A stretch of 64,000 nucleotides of DNA from Streptomyces sp. CB02923 (lineage in GTDB: Bacteria > Actinomycetota > Actinomycetes > Streptomycetales > Streptomycetaceae): the NCBI RefSeq assembly GCF_001905005.1, contig NZ_LWKZ01000026.1, positions 124,001 to 188,000 of the forward strand. The letters run 5' to 3'. The translations under genes and the position numbers were made by a program. Under the pieces are notes generated by a model. That model had not been told where the DNA came from and made no database searches. It saw nothing but the letters and a program-made list of their open reading frames with translations. Positions within the stretch are counted from its first letter, which is position 1, and each line of letters starts with the position of its first letter. This document shows, piece by piece, positions 36,701-44,534 of the stretch.

Positions 36701-39700
36701 CACCCGCCCCGTCCCGATGTCGCCCCAGCACGAGTCCGACGCCAGCCCCGCCACACCACCGTGCGTGGCCACCACACCCTTCGGCACCCCCGTCGAACCG
36801 GAGGTGTACATCACATACAGCGCCGAATCCGGCGACACCTCCACCCGCAGCGGAGCGGCCGGGAAGCCTTCGCGGGCGGCTTCGCGCACTTCGGCCTCGC
36901 CCACCACCAGTACCGGGGCGGAGTCCTCCAGCAGGTACCGGACCCGCTCCGCCGGATAGGACGTGTCCACCGGCACGAAGACGGCCCCCGCCTTCGCGAT
37001 GCCCAGGAGTACGACGACGAGTGCCGCCGACCGGGGGAGCGTGACGCCCACCCGGTCGCCGGGGGTCACGCCCCTGGAGTGCAGGTAGCGGGCGAAGCGG
37101 TTGGCCCGCGCGTCCAGTTCGCCGTAGGTCAGCGACATGTCGTCCGCCGTCACGGCGGTGGTGGCCCGGGACCGCGGCACGGTCGCGTCGAACAGGTCGA
37201 GCAGCGTGCGGTCCCCGGCGTCCGCCGCTCCGGTGTTGATGCCGGTGACGAGCCGTTGCCGCTCCGCGGGAGCGAGCAGTTCGACCTCGCCCACCCGCAG
37301 GTCCGGATCGCCGGCGACCTGGTCGAGCACCGCGAGCAGCCGGGTGACCAGGCTCCGGGCGCCGTCCGGGTCGAAGAGGTCGGTGGCGAACTCCAGGTAG
37401 CCGTCGAGGCCGGTGTCCCCGGTCCGCTCGCCCAGGCCGAAGACCAGGTCGAACTCGACCGTCGCGGGGGCCACCGGGACCGGTGCCGCGCCGAGGCCGG
37501 GCAGGTCCCATGCGGGGTTCAGCTCGTCCTCCATCACCAGCAGGACCTGGAACAGCGGGTGCCGGGCGGTCGAGCGGGCGGGCTTCAGCGCTTCCACGAG
37601 GTGCTCGAACGGGAGGTCCTGGTGGGCGTACGCGGCCAGGTCGGCGTCCCGGGCACGCGCCACCAGTTCGGTGAAGGTCGGATCGCCCCCGGCGTCGGTC
37701 CGCAGCACCAGGGTGTTGAGGAAGAACCCGACGACACCGTCCAGGGACTCGTCGGAGCGATCCGTGACGGGGGTGCCGAGCGCGATGTCGTCGCCCGCGC
37801 CGAGCCGGGACAGCAGCAGGACGACCGCGGCCTGCGCGACCGTGAACAGGGTGGTGTCGCAGGCGCGGGCGACGGCGCTCAGCCGCTGGTGCACCCGGGC
37901 GTCGACGGTGAACGGCAGCACGGCGCCCCGGTGGCTCGCCGTGGCCGGGCGCGGCCGGTCGGTGGGCAGCTCGATCTGGTCCGGCAGGCCGGCGAGGGCC
38001 TGGGTCCAGTGCGCGAGCTGCGCGTCGAGCAGGCCGTCGCGGCTGTCGAGGAGTGCGTGCTGCCAGAGGGTGAAGTCGGCGTACTGGACGGGCAGCGGCG
38101 CCCAGCCGGGCGCGCGGTCCGCGCCGCGCGCCGTGTACGCCGTCGAGAGGTCGCGCGCGAGGACGCCCATCGACCAGCCGTCGGCGGCGATGTGGTGCAC
38201 GACCACCAGGAGTACGTGGGCGTCGGCGGACAGCTCGAACAGGGTCGCCCGCCGGGGCGGTGCCGTGTCGAGCGCGAACCGGCGGCCGATGTGCTCGGAC
38301 AGCGCGGCGTCGAGCGCTTCCTCGGCGACGGGAACGACGCACAGCTCCGCGGTGCCATCCGACGGTGTGCTGTCCAGCACCAGTTGGCGCGGTACGCCGT
38401 CGCGCTCGGGGAAGACCGTGCGCAGCGGCTCGTGGCGGGCGATCACGTCCGCCCAGGCGGCGCGCAGCGCGGGCAGGTCGAGGCGGCCGGTGAGCCGGAC
38501 GGCCATGGCCATGTTGTAGGCGCCGCTGGTGTCCTCCAGCCGGTTCGCGAACCACATGCGCTGCTGTCCGAACGACAGCGGCAGGGTCTCCGGCCGCCGC
38601 GCCGCGACCACGGGCGGGCGGCCGGCGCCCAGTTCGTTCAGCCGCGCAGCCAGTCCCGCGACCGTGGGCGACTCGAACATCACGGTGATCGGGATCTCGA
38701 CGCCCAGGGCGGTGCGGGCCCGGCTGGTGAGCCGCATGGCCAGGAGGGAGTCGCCGCCCAGGTCGAAGAACCCGTCGTCGACGCCGGTCCGGTCCAGGCC
38801 GAGGACCTCGGCGAACAGCCGGCAGAGCAGCTGTTCCTGCGGCGTGCGGGGCAGGCGGTACGTGGCGGCCGCCGTGCGGTCGGGGGCGGGCAGCGCGGCC
38901 CGGTCGACCTTGCCGTTGGCCGTCAGCGGCAGTGCGTCCAGGGTGATGACCGTGCCGGGGATCATGTGGTCCGGCAGCCGTTCGGCGGCGAAGTCCCGTA
39001 CCTCCGACGCGTCACCGACGACATAGGCGACGAGGCGTTTGTCGCCGGGCCGGTCCTCCCGTACGACGACGGCGGCCTGGTCCACGCCGGGGGCCCGGCC
39101 GAGGACGGCGGCGACCTCCGCCGGCTCGATCCGGAAACCTCGGACCTTTACCTGGTCGTCGGCGCGGCCGACGAAGACCAGGCTGCCGTGGCGGTCCCAC
39201 CGGACGAGGTCGCCGGTGCGGTACATCCGCCCGCCGCCGTACGGGCAGGCGACGAAGCGCTCGGCGGTCAGCGCGGGGCGGTTCAGGTAGCCGGGGGCGA
39301 CGCCCCGGCCCGCGACGTACAGCTCGCCGGTGACGCCGGCCGGGACCGGGCGCAGGCCGGCGTCCAGGACGAAGACCCGTACGCCGTCGCGCGGCCCGCC
39401 GATGGGGAGCACCGCCGGTGCCTGCGCGCCCGGGGGGACGGCGTAGGTGGTGGCGCAGAGGGTGATCTCCGTCGGTCCGTACAGGTGGTGCAGCGTGGCG
39501 TCCGGGCACGCTGCGGTGACGCGGGCGACGGCTTCGGCGGGGACCACGTCGCCGCCGGTGAGGATGTGCCGCAGGCCCGTGAAGCAGGCGGGCGTCTCCT
39601 GGGCCAGCATCCGGAACAGGCCGGCCGTGACGTGGACGGCCGTCAGCTCGTGCTCGCGGGCCAGCCGGGCCAGGGCCGCACCGCCCAGCTCCGCTTCCGG

Positions 39701-41749
39701 CGCCACCACCACGCACCCGCCGTTCAGCAGCGGCACCCACAGTTCGAACGTCGAAGCGTCGAAGGCGTGCGGTGCGTGGAAGAGGACGCGCCCGGTGCCG
39801 ATGTCGCCCCAGCACGTGTCGCGCGCGAGGGCCGCGACGCTGCCGTGGGTGGCCGTCACGCCCTTGGGCACGCCCGTCGAACCGGAGGTGTACATCACGT
39901 ACAGGCCCGACTCCGGCGATGTCCGTACCGGCAGCGGCGCGGCCGAGAACTCCCGCAGGGCGGCCTCCCGCGCGGCTTCCTCGCCGCTCACGACCAGGGT
40001 CGGGGCGGAGTCCTCCAGCAGGTGGCGCACCCGCTCGGCCGGGTAGGACGGGTCCACCGGTACGGCCACCGCGCCGGCCTTGGCGATGCCCAGCAGGGTG
40101 ACGACCAGGTCCGCGGAGCGGGGCAGGACGACGCCGACGCGGTCTGCCGGTGCCACTCCCCCGGCGTGCAGGTACCGGGCGAACCGGTTCGCCCGTGCGT
40201 CGAGTTCCGCGTACGTGAGGGTGTCCGCGCCGGAGACGACCGCGTCCGCGTCCGGGAAGCGGGCGGCCACCTCCGCGAACCGTGCGGGGACGGTCGTGTC
40301 CGGCGCGGCGGCCCGGCCGGTGTTCACCTCGGTGAGCAGCCGCTCCGTTTCGCCGCCGAGCAGCACCGCGACCTCGCTCACCCGCAGCTCCGGGTCCGCG
40401 GTCACCTGGGCGAGGACCGCGGTGAGCCGGTCGGCCAGGGTGACGGCCGTGTCCCGGTCGAAGAGTTCCGCGTTGTGCCAGAGCCCGCCGTCGATGCCGC
40501 GGGGCCGTCCGGCGGTGTCGTGGCGTTCGGTCAGGCTGAGGTAGAGGTCGAAGAGGCCGAACGTCAGGTCGTCGCGTGCGGCGTCGATGCCGACCCGCTC
40601 CGGTACGGCGGTCAGGCCGGGCAGGTCCCAGGCGGAGCCGGGCGAGTCCTCCATCACCAGCAGCACCTGGAACAGCGGGTGCCGGGCCAGCGAGCGGTCC
40701 GGGTTCAGCATCCCGACGAGGTGTTCGAACGGCAGGTCCTGGTGGGCCTCGGCGGCGAGGCCCGTGGTGCGGACCCGCCGCACCAGGTCGGTGAAGGAGG
40801 GGTCGTGGGAGAGGTCGGTGCGCAGGACGAGGGTGTTGGCCACGAAGCCGACGAGCCCGTCGAGGGTCGCGTCGGTGCGTCCGTCGACCGGGGAGCCGAT
40901 GGGGATGTCGTCGCCCGCGCCCAGGCGGGAGAGCAGTACGGCGAAGGCGGCCCGCACCACCATGCGCGGGGTGGCGTCGCAGTCGCTCGCGATCTTCAGG
41001 AGCGTCCGGTGGACGTGCGGCGGGATGCGGACCGGCACCGAGCTGCCCTCGTGCCGGGGTTCGGCGGGGCGCGGCCGGTCGAAGGGCAGGTCAAGCTGGT
41101 CCGGCAGCCCCGCAAGGGCCTGGCGCCAGTAGGTGAGCTGCCGCCCGTACACGCTCTGCGGGTCCTGCTCCTCGCCGAGGAGTTCCTGCTGCCGCCGGGC
41201 GAAGCCGGTGTACGCGACGGGCAGGGGCGGCCAGTCCGGTGCCCGGCCCTGCGACCGGGCGGCGTAGGCCCGTGACAGGTCCCGGGCCAGTACCTCCAGG
41301 GACCGGCCGTCCACGGCGATGTGGTGCACCACCAGCAGCAGGACGTGCTCGCGCGGGGACAGGGCGTACAGCGTCGCCCGGCACGGCGGTTCGGTCCGCA
41401 GGTCGAATTCCCGGCCCGCTTCGGCGGCGAGGGCCTCGGCGAGGTCCTCTTCGGCGATGCCGCGTCCCCCGAGCCCGGCCGGCGGCTCGTCCCGTACCTG
41501 CTGCCAGGTCTCCCCGTCCGCCTCGGAGAAGACCGTACGCAGCGCCTCGTGGCGCTCGACGACGTCGGCCCACGCGGCCTCCAGGGCCGGCCGGTCCGGC
41601 TCGCCGACGAGCCGGACCGCCATGGCCATCGTGTACGCGGTGCCCGCGTTCTCCAGCCTGTTGACGAACCACATCCGCTGCTGACCGAACGACAACGGAA
41701 TGCCCGTCGGTTCCGTCCGATCACCGCGGTAATTCCGGTTTCCGCGCAC
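30719..41749 (-). CDS. Non-ribosomal peptide synthetase, C-A-T-C-A-T-C-A-T-E, three modules
   Basis: This protein has 3676 residues and should start the assembly line. Each condensation domain is LCL-like (LSFGQQRMWF) with intact HHxxxDG (HHIAVDG, HHIAADG, HHIAADG). Adenylation cores lie near residues 620, 1645 and 2680. Pocket residues are D-A-F-H-L-G-L-L-C-K in modules 1 and 2 and D-A-L-H-L-G-L-L-C-K in module 3, all 4-hydroxyphenylglycine-like. Carriers are at about 1000, 2027 and 3128 (ELGGDSI, pre-epimerase type). The epimerase (3180-3670) has HHLCVDGASW and DLSRTVGWFTS. A repetitive Pro/His/Asp-rich insertion of roughly 60 residues splits the third carrier domain before GGDSI. A first-module condensation domain implies an acyl or peptidyl donor. 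I chose the GTG at 41749 (GGGGGAG upstream) over 41788. Confidence 0.93.
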   Translation of the reverse strand: MRGNRNYRGDRTEPTGIPLSFGQQRMWFVNRLENAGTAYTMAMAVRLVGEPDRPALEAAWADVVERHEALRTVFSEADGETWQQVRDEPPAGLGGRGIAEEDLAEALAAEAGREFDLRTEPPCRATLYALSPREHVLLLVVHHIAVDGRSLEVLARDLSRAYAARSQGRAPDWPPLPVAYTGFARRQQELLGEEQDPQSVYGRQLTYWRQALAGLPDQLDLPFDRPRPAEPRHEGSSVPVRIPPHVHRTLLKIASDCDATPRMVVRAAFAVLLSRLGAGDDIPIGSPVDGRTDATLDGLVGFVANTLVLRTDLSHDPSFTDLVRRVRTTGLAAEAHQDLPFEHLVGMLNPDRSLARHPLFQVLLVMEDSPGSAWDLPGLTAVPERVGIDAARDDLTFGLFDLYLSLTERHDTAGRPRGIDGGLWHNAELFDRDTAVTLADRLTAVLAQVTADPELRVSEVAVLLGGETERLLTEVNTGRAAAPDTTVPARFAEVAARFPDADAVVSGADTLTYAELDARANRFARYLHAGGVAPADRVGVVLPRSADLVVTLLGIAKAGAVAVPVDPSYPAERVRHLLEDSAPTLVVSGEEAAREAALREFSAAPLPVRTSPESGLYVMYTSGSTGVPKGVTATHGSVAALARDTCWGDIGTGRVLFHAPHAFDASTFELWVPLLNGGCVVVAPEAELGGAALARLAREHELTAVHVTAGLFRMLAQETPACFTGLRHILTGGDVVPAEAVARVTAACPDATLHHLYGPTEITLCATTYAVPPGAQAPAVLPIGGPRDGVRVFVLDAGLRPVPAGVTGELYVAGRGVAPGYLNRPALTAERFVACPYGGGRMYRTGDLVRWDRHGSLVFVGRADDQVKVRGFRIEPAEVAAVLGRAPGVDQAAVVVREDRPGDKRLVAYVVGDASEVRDFAAERLPDHMIPGTVITLDALPLTANGKVDRAALPAPDRTAAATYRLPRTPQEQLLCRLFAEVLGLDRTGVDDGFFDLGGDSLLAMRLTSRARTALGVEIPITVMFESPTVAGLAARLNELGAGRPPVVAARRPETLPLSFGQQRMWFANRLEDTSGAYNMAMAVRLTGRLDLPALRAAWADVIARHEPLRTVFPERDGVPRQLVLDSTPSDGTAELCVVPVAEEALDAALSEHIGRRFALDTAPPRRATLFELSADAHVLLVVVHHIAADGWSMGVLARDLSTAYTARGADRAPGWAPLPVQYADFTLWQHALLDSRDGLLDAQLAHWTQALAGLPDQIELPTDRPRPATASHRGAVLPFTVDARVHQRLSAVARACDTTLFTVAQAAVVLLLSRLGAGDDIALGTPVTDRSDESLDGVVGFFLNTLVLRTDAGGDPTFTELVARARDADLAAYAHQDLPFEHLVEALKPARSTARHPLFQVLLVMEDELNPAWDLPGLGAAPVPVAPATVEFDLVFGLGERTGDTGLDGYLEFATDLFDPDGARSLVTRLLAVLDQVAGDPDLRVGEVELLAPAERQRLVTGINTGAADAGDRTLLDLFDATVPRSRATTAVTADDMSLTYGELDARANRFARYLHSRGVTPGDRVGVTLPRSAALVVVLLGIAKAGAVFVPVDTSYPAERVRYLLEDSAPVLVVGEAEVREAAREGFPAAPLRVEVSPDSALYVMYTSGSTGVPKGVVATHGGVAGLASDSCWGDIGTGRVLFHAPYAFDASTFELWVPLLNGGCVVVAPEVDLDGGTLSRLVGEHALTAVHLTAGLFRVLAQETPACCADLQHVLTGGDVVPAEAVARVADACSGTVIRHLYGPTETTLCATTFVTDPGAKVPPVLPIGSPRDGLRVFVLDGFLRPVPVGVAGELYVAGRGVGWGYLGRGALTAERFVACPFGGGRMYRTGDLVRWDRDGNLVFLGRADDQVKVRGFRIELAEVEGVLGRCPGVEQVAVVAREDQPGDKRLVAYVVGNAAGVREFAAGVLPDYMVPAAVVALDVLPLTVHGKVDRAVLPAPDFGAVVSDRGPRSPQEQILCRLFAEVLGLERDGVGIDDGFFALGGDSLLATRLASRVKGALGVEISVRALFEAPTVAGLAGRLDEFVAVRPVLVPVERPVPLPLSFGQQRMWFLHSLEGPSATNNIPLAVRLTGALDVAALEAAWGDVVTRHETLRTRYLEHGGSARQDIMDAAEVTVHLTTARIGADDVARALADGVEQGFRIEHELPWRITLFEVSPDDHVLLVVVHHIAADGWSMGVLADDLATAYAARSDGRAPGWAPLPVQYADFTLWQRDLLTQNAEDGLFGRQAAFWSQALAGLPEHLKLPFDRPRPPVATHRGAFLPFSVDAGTHRRLAEIARESDATLFMVAQAAVAVLLSRLGAGEDIPLGTPIAGRTDEAVDNLVGNFLNTLVLRTDVGGNPSFTDLVGRVRETDLAAYAHQDLPFEHLVEVLNPVRSLARHPLFQVAFALQNAPETHFDAPGLESRLIPVEMSTSKFDLSVLMWERRDTDGAAAGLECYLEYATDLFERGTAERLVARLLRVLDQVTADPAVRAGAVDVLGEDERTRVTSAVAPDRADTRGETVPRCFERAVARHGDAAAVESADGTLTYRELDARANRCAWYLHAKGVTPGDRVAVMLDRSAELIAVLLGIAKAGAVAVPVDTAYPVERVRFLLADSAPVLVMTRSEVTEALRHFPVVPLPAAVAPESGLYVMYTSGSTGTPKGVLATHANVTALALAPCWDGIGTGRTLFHAPHTFDASTLELWVPLLNGGCVVVAPPLDLDGETVARLVGEHALTAVHVTAGLFRVLAQETPACFAGLKHVLTGGDVVPAEAVARVTDACPGAAVHHLYGPTETTLCATTHTVAPGTQAPSVLPIGRPREGVRVFVLDTLLRPVPTDVAGELYVAGRGVAHGYLGRAALTAERFVACPYGGGRMYRTGDLVRWDRDGQLVFLGRADDQVKVRGFRIEPAEIEAVLGQCPGVDQAAVVVREDRPGDKRLVAYVVGNADAIRDFAADRLPDYMIPGTVVTLDALPITGNGKVDRAALPAPDYTAASAGRAPRTPLEALFCRFFAEVLGLVAPDASPDLPAPHPDVPHPAAPRPDGPPTAVPRPGIPEPVVPRPDVPHPDIPHPGAPEAPEAPEVPDPPIGVGADANFFELGGDSIISLQLVARAARAGYRISATDVFQHKTPEALALAARPVTDEETRHDDGHGPVPLTPVMRQLADRQALAGPLHQTVTVWTPTGLTAAELTAALQAVLDHHGALRLRLGPESPGGPGSPGGAQGSATPGRADDTLHIRPPGAVQAADLLRTVRLPGPAEQITATIVREQCAAATGRLDPRSGAVLQAVWFDAGAHRPGRLFLAAHHLCVDGASWRILLDDLAFACEAAKAGTEPALPPVRTSFRRWAELLRQAAHDPARTAELPLWQRIGAPAGPLLPTARNGPGGSGALSMTLDPETSAALLTTVPAAFHADITEVLLAALVLAVAEWRGRPGAVLVDLERHGRESGLAPGTDLSRTVGWFTSVHPVRLDPGGAEPGARTGDPDPGAVLKRVKEQIRELPGHGIGHGLLRHLNARTSGALAELAEPPLLFNYLGRVPAADQRRAATAWTATGDAHPPEGVRTHPVDLDALTVDTDDGPRLTAHWAWDPALLSEADLRRLGHAWFRAAETLVACAVQADAGGRTPSDLDLVSLTQDDIDQLETEWGK
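32395..32600 (-). repeat. Proline-rich repeat insertion inside a carrier domain
   Basis: The DNA encodes short P-H-P-D / P-R-P-x repeats between carrier helix 1 (FCRFFAEVLGLVAPD) and the loop carrying the phosphopantetheine serine (FFELGGDSI). The matching carrier in the next NRPS has only a short non-repetitive linker (AAPEAEAGTREEPGP). Slippage of a short GC-rich repeat is the likely origin. Confidence 0.8.
35328..36286 (-). repeat. Long near-identical NRPS segment, copy 1
   Basis: Partner of 27469-28425. The two copies agree over long runs with scattered single-base differences and one small in-frame insertion: this copy reads GLERDGVGIDDG where the other reads GLGQVGIDDG. The boundaries fall inside domains and not at module edges, which fits homologous recombination. 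Confidence 0.85.
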
Positions 41750-41882
41750 GCCGAGCTCCCCCCGTGAATTACAACGCCGCGCGGCCACACCGTTTTCCGG
41801 GGCGCGCGGCGGCAGCTCTTGCGGCGAACATACCCGGACCGCGGCGGGCCCGCGCAGTGTCCAGACAGCGGGATTTTGACGT

Positions 41883-41902
41883 CCAGAAGTGAGGAATTCT
41901 GG
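41883..41902. promoter_or_regulatory. Inverted repeat between histidine kinase and first NRPS gene
   Basis: CCAGAA and TTCTGG flank eight bases, just inside the 3' end of the kinase gene region and about 135 bases upstream of the NRPS start as read on the minus strand. It could be an operator for an internal NRPS promoter or a weak attenuating hairpin. Confidence 0.3.
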
Positions 41903-41908
41903 TCGGTT

Positions 41909-43159
41909 TCAGGGTGCGACGGGTGGGAAATTGACGCGGATTTCGAGGCCGCCTTCCGGCAGCGCCTCGGCGTGCAGATCGGCGTCGTGGGCGGCCGCGA
42001 TGGCGGCGACGATCGACAGGCCGATGCCCTGGCCGTCGTGGCCGCCGAGCCGGGTCGCCCGCAGCCGCTGGAACGGCTGGAAGATCAGCTCCAGTTGGGA
42101 CGGGAGGACCGCGGGCCCGGTGTTGCGCACGCTCAGCGCGGGCCGGCCCTCGTGCAGGCCCGTCCACACCCGTACCCGTCCGTCGGGCACGTTGTGCCGG
42201 ACGGCGTTGTCGACGAGGTTGATGATCAGCCGCTCGACCAGCGGCGGGTCGCCCAGCACGGCGGCCGGGGCCAGGTCACTGCCGATCCGCACCCCCGGCG
42301 GGCCGTCGGCGTCGTGCGGCCGCCCCAGGTGCTCGGCGGCCAGCCCCGCCAGGTCCACCGGCACCCGCCGGTCCAGTCCGCGCTGGCTGCGGGCCAGCGT
42401 CAGCAGCGCCTCGATCAGCTTCTCCTGCCGGGCGTTGCTGCCCAGCACGCGGACACAGGTCTCCCGCAGTTCGGCCGCGCTCGCGTCCGGGTCGGCGAGC
42501 GTGATCTCCAGGAGGCTGCGTTCGAAGGTGAGCGGGGTACGCAGCTCGTGGGAGGCGTTGGCGACGAACCGGCGCTGCGCCTCGAACGCGCCCTCCAGGT
42601 GGTCGAGCAGCGCGTCGAACGTGTCGGCAAGATCCTTGATCTCGTCGGACGGGCCGGGCGCGCCGAGGCGCCGGTGCAGGTCGTTGGCCGAGATCGCCTT
42701 CGCGGTGTCGGCCATGGTCCGCAGGGGCCGCAGGGCCCGGCCGGCCATCAGCCAGCCCAGCCACACCGACAGCAGGGTCAGCAGTGCCAGCGCGATCCCG
42801 GACGAGGTGAGCAGCTTTTCGAGGTAGTCGCTGCGCTGCTGTTGCAGCTGCCGCTCCAGATCCACCGACGGAGCCGGTACGTCGAGGGCGGCGCCGAGGC
42901 CGCTCGGTGTGACGGTCGCAGCGGGCGGCGAGGGCGGTTCGACGCCGGCCCACGGCGGCCGGCCGGCCACCAGGAGGTAGACCACGGTGAGCAGCAGCAC
43001 CCCGGTGAGCAGGAAGAGCGCCCCGTACAGCAGGGTCAGCCGCAGCCGGATCGTCCACCGGACCCTGGGCAAGGGGCCGGAGGCGGGACGGCGGGGCCCG
43101 CGGCGTCCGGACGCGGGGCGGCCGGGCGTGCGGCGGACCGGACGGCGTAGGCGGCGCAT
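41909..43159 (-). CDS. Two-component sensor histidine kinase
   Basis: The 416-residue membrane kinase has an Arg/Pro-rich cytoplasmic N-terminus, a first helix near residues 40-64, an extracytoplasmic loop of about 55 residues rich in Pro, a second helix near 120-140 and a HAMP linker. The H-box is RRFVANASHELRTPL, the N-box NLVDNAVRHN and the G-box GGHDGQGIGLSI. The short loop suggests sensing at or in the membrane. It follows the response regulator by 13 bases and precedes the NRPS genes on the same strand, so it probably controls them or a response to the product. Confidence 0.92.
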   Translation of the reverse strand: MRRLRRPVRRTPGRPASGRRGPRRPASGPLPRVRWTIRLRLTLLYGALFLLTGVLLLTVVYLLVAGRPPWAGVEPPSPPAATVTPSGLGAALDVPAPSVDLERQLQQQRSDYLEKLLTSSGIALALLTLLSVWLGWLMAGRALRPLRTMADTAKAISANDLHRRLGAPGPSDEIKDLADTFDALLDHLEGAFEAQRRFVANASHELRTPLTFERSLLEITLADPDASAAELRETCVRVLGSNARQEKLIEALLTLARSQRGLDRRVPVDLAGLAAEHLGRPHDADGPPGVRIGSDLAPAAVLGDPPLVERLIINLVDNAVRHNVPDGRVRVWTGLHEGRPALSVRNTGPAVLPSQLELIFQPFQRLRATRLGGHDGQGIGLSIVAAIAAAHDADLHAEALPEGGLEIRVNFPPVAP

Positions 43160-43172
43160 CCCCGGCCGCCCC

Positions 43173-43826
43173 TCAGATCCGGTATCCGGCCTGGGCGACG
43201 GTCTCGATGAGCGGCGGGTCGCCCAGCTTGCGCCGGAGCCGGCTCACGGTGACCTTGACGGTGTTGGTGAACGGGTCGGCGGCCTCGTCCCAGGCCCGCT
43301 CCAGCAGCTCTTCGGCGGAGACGACCCGCCCGCCCGCCGCCAGCAGCAGTTCGAGGACCGCGAACTCCTTGGGGCTCAGGTCGAGCCGCGTGCCGGCCCG
43401 GTGCGCGGTGCGCTTGCCGGGGTCGAGTTTGAGGTCGGCGTGGCACAGGACCGGGGGCAGCGCGGGCTGGCTGCGGCGTCCCAGGGCGCGGATGCGGGCG
43501 ACCAGTTCGGCGAAGGCGAAGGGTTTGGGCAGGTAGTCGTCGGCGCCGCTGGTCAGGCCCTCGACCCGGTCCTCGATCGTCGCGGCGGCCGTCAGCATCA
43601 GCACCCGCGCCGGGTAGCCCTCGGTGATCAGCGTCTGGCACACCTCGTCGCCGTGCAGGCCGGGCAGGTCACGGTCGAGGACGACGACCTCGTACCGGTT
43701 GACCGAGGTGCGTTCCAGCGCGGCCTTGCCGTCCAGGACGACGTCGACCGCCATGCCTTCCCGGCGCAGGCCCGCGGCCAGCGTCTCCGCGAGATCGCGA
43801 TGATCCTCCACCACCAGAATCCGCAT
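43173..43826 (-). CDS. OmpR/PhoB-family response regulator
   Basis: The 217-residue regulator has a receiver domain with acidic pocket E7-D8, phospho-acceptor D51 (VVLDRDLPG) and K in LPKPFAF. The C-terminal winged helix (LSPKEFAVLELLLAAGGRVVSAEELLERAW, VTVSRLRRKLGDP) binds direct repeats with an 11-bp period in this family. Such repeats with a GTTAC core lie 50-95 bases upstream of its start and also upstream of the PBP gene. I chose the ATG at 43826, where the receiver domain begins; the frame is open further upstream to 43946. Confidence 0.93.
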   Translation of the reverse strand: MRILVVEDHRDLAETLAAGLRREGMAVDVVLDGKAALERTSVNRYEVVVLDRDLPGLHGDEVCQTLITEGYPARVLMLTAAATIEDRVEGLTSGADDYLPKPFAFAELVARIRALGRRSQPALPPVLCHADLKLDPGKRTAHRAGTRLDLSPKEFAVLELLLAAGGRVVSAEELLERAWDEAADPFTNTVKVTVSRLRRKLGDPPLIETVAQAGYRI

Positions 43827-43877
43827 GGCCCCCACCGTCGGTTCGGCACCGTTGACTGCGATCTTTCTCAGCGGGCG

Positions 43878-43921
43878 GTTACAGCGGCGTAAGGCCCGGT
43901 CGGGGTTACAGGCGCTTAACA
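43878..43921. promoter_or_regulatory. Two GTTACAG direct-repeat sites in the divergent promoter region
   Basis: GTTACAG at 43878 is followed 11 bases on by GTAAG (43889), and GTTACAG at 43905 is followed 11 bases on by TTAAC (43916). This spacing is typical of OmpR/PhoB-family binding sites. The sites lie between the response-regulator start and the secreted-protein start, so they could control both. Confidence 0.45.
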
Positions 43922-43995
43922 CCCGATGTTCCGTCGCGGTAACCACCCGGTTGGTGAACTGGCTTCCAGACGTCCAGCGTCCCAGAGGAGTTCAC

Positions 43996-44520
43996 ATGTC
44001 AACACCGTCCGAAGAGGAAACACCCCGTAAGAAGCGCAGGCTGTTCGCCGTCCCGCTGCTCGTCGCGGCGCTGGCGGCCGGCGGAACCGTCCTGGTGCTC
44101 CAGACCTCGTCGTCCGCGGCACCGGCCGCTTCGTCGTCGCAGTCCGTCGCCCGCGCGGCGCAGGCCTCGTCCTCGACGTCCGCTTCGAGCGGTACGGGCA
44201 AGGCCGCCGGGGACTCCGCGACACGGGAGCGCCAGGCCGAGGCGTTCACGCAGTGCATGAAGGACAACGGGGTCAAGGACTTCCCGGGGATCACCATCAA
44301 GGAGAACGGTCAGCTCCAGCTGAAGTCGGGTGGCAACATCAACCCGGTCTCCAAGGCGTACCGGTCGGCGGCCAAGGCCTGCGCGTCGAAGCTGCCGGCG
44401 GACAGCAGCCTGCCCAAGGAGCCTTCGGCCGTTACCCCCGAAACACCGGCGCTCGGTTTCACCTGCACCGAGGACTGCCCTACGGCGCCCAAGGCGCCGA
44501 GTCTGCCTTCCGAGTTCTGA
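43996..44520 (+). CDS. Secreted or membrane-anchored protein of unknown function
   Basis: This protein has 174 residues. A basic N-terminus (RKKRR) precedes one hydrophobic segment (about residues 17-36), then a Ser/Ala-rich low-complexity stretch and a small domain with FTQCMKDNGVKDFPG and later single cysteines (KACASK, FTCTEDCP). Proteins with an FTQCMRxHG-type motif are often found beside actinobacterial two-component systems and export genes. AGAGGAG precedes the ATG at 43996. It is divergent from the response regulator and shares its upstream direct repeats. Function unknown; an envelope role is inferred. Confidence 0.75.
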   Translation: MSTPSEEETPRKKRRLFAVPLLVAALAAGGTVLVLQTSSSAAPAASSSQSVARAAQASSSTSASSGTGKAAGDSATRERQAEAFTQCMKDNGVKDFPGITIKENGQLQLKSGGNINPVSKAYRSAAKACASKLPADSSLPKEPSAVTPETPALGFTCTEDCPTAPKAPSLPSEF

Positions 44521-44534
44521 CCTTCCCGCACCAC

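Noticed and set aside
22986..41275. Very long open frames on the plus strand opposite the NRPS genes (up to about 2000-2600 codons)
   Set aside because: They are antisense shadows produced by GC-rich codon bias; their translations are low-complexity Gly/Val/Arg/Gln-rich with no domains, while the minus strand shows complete NRPS motifs.
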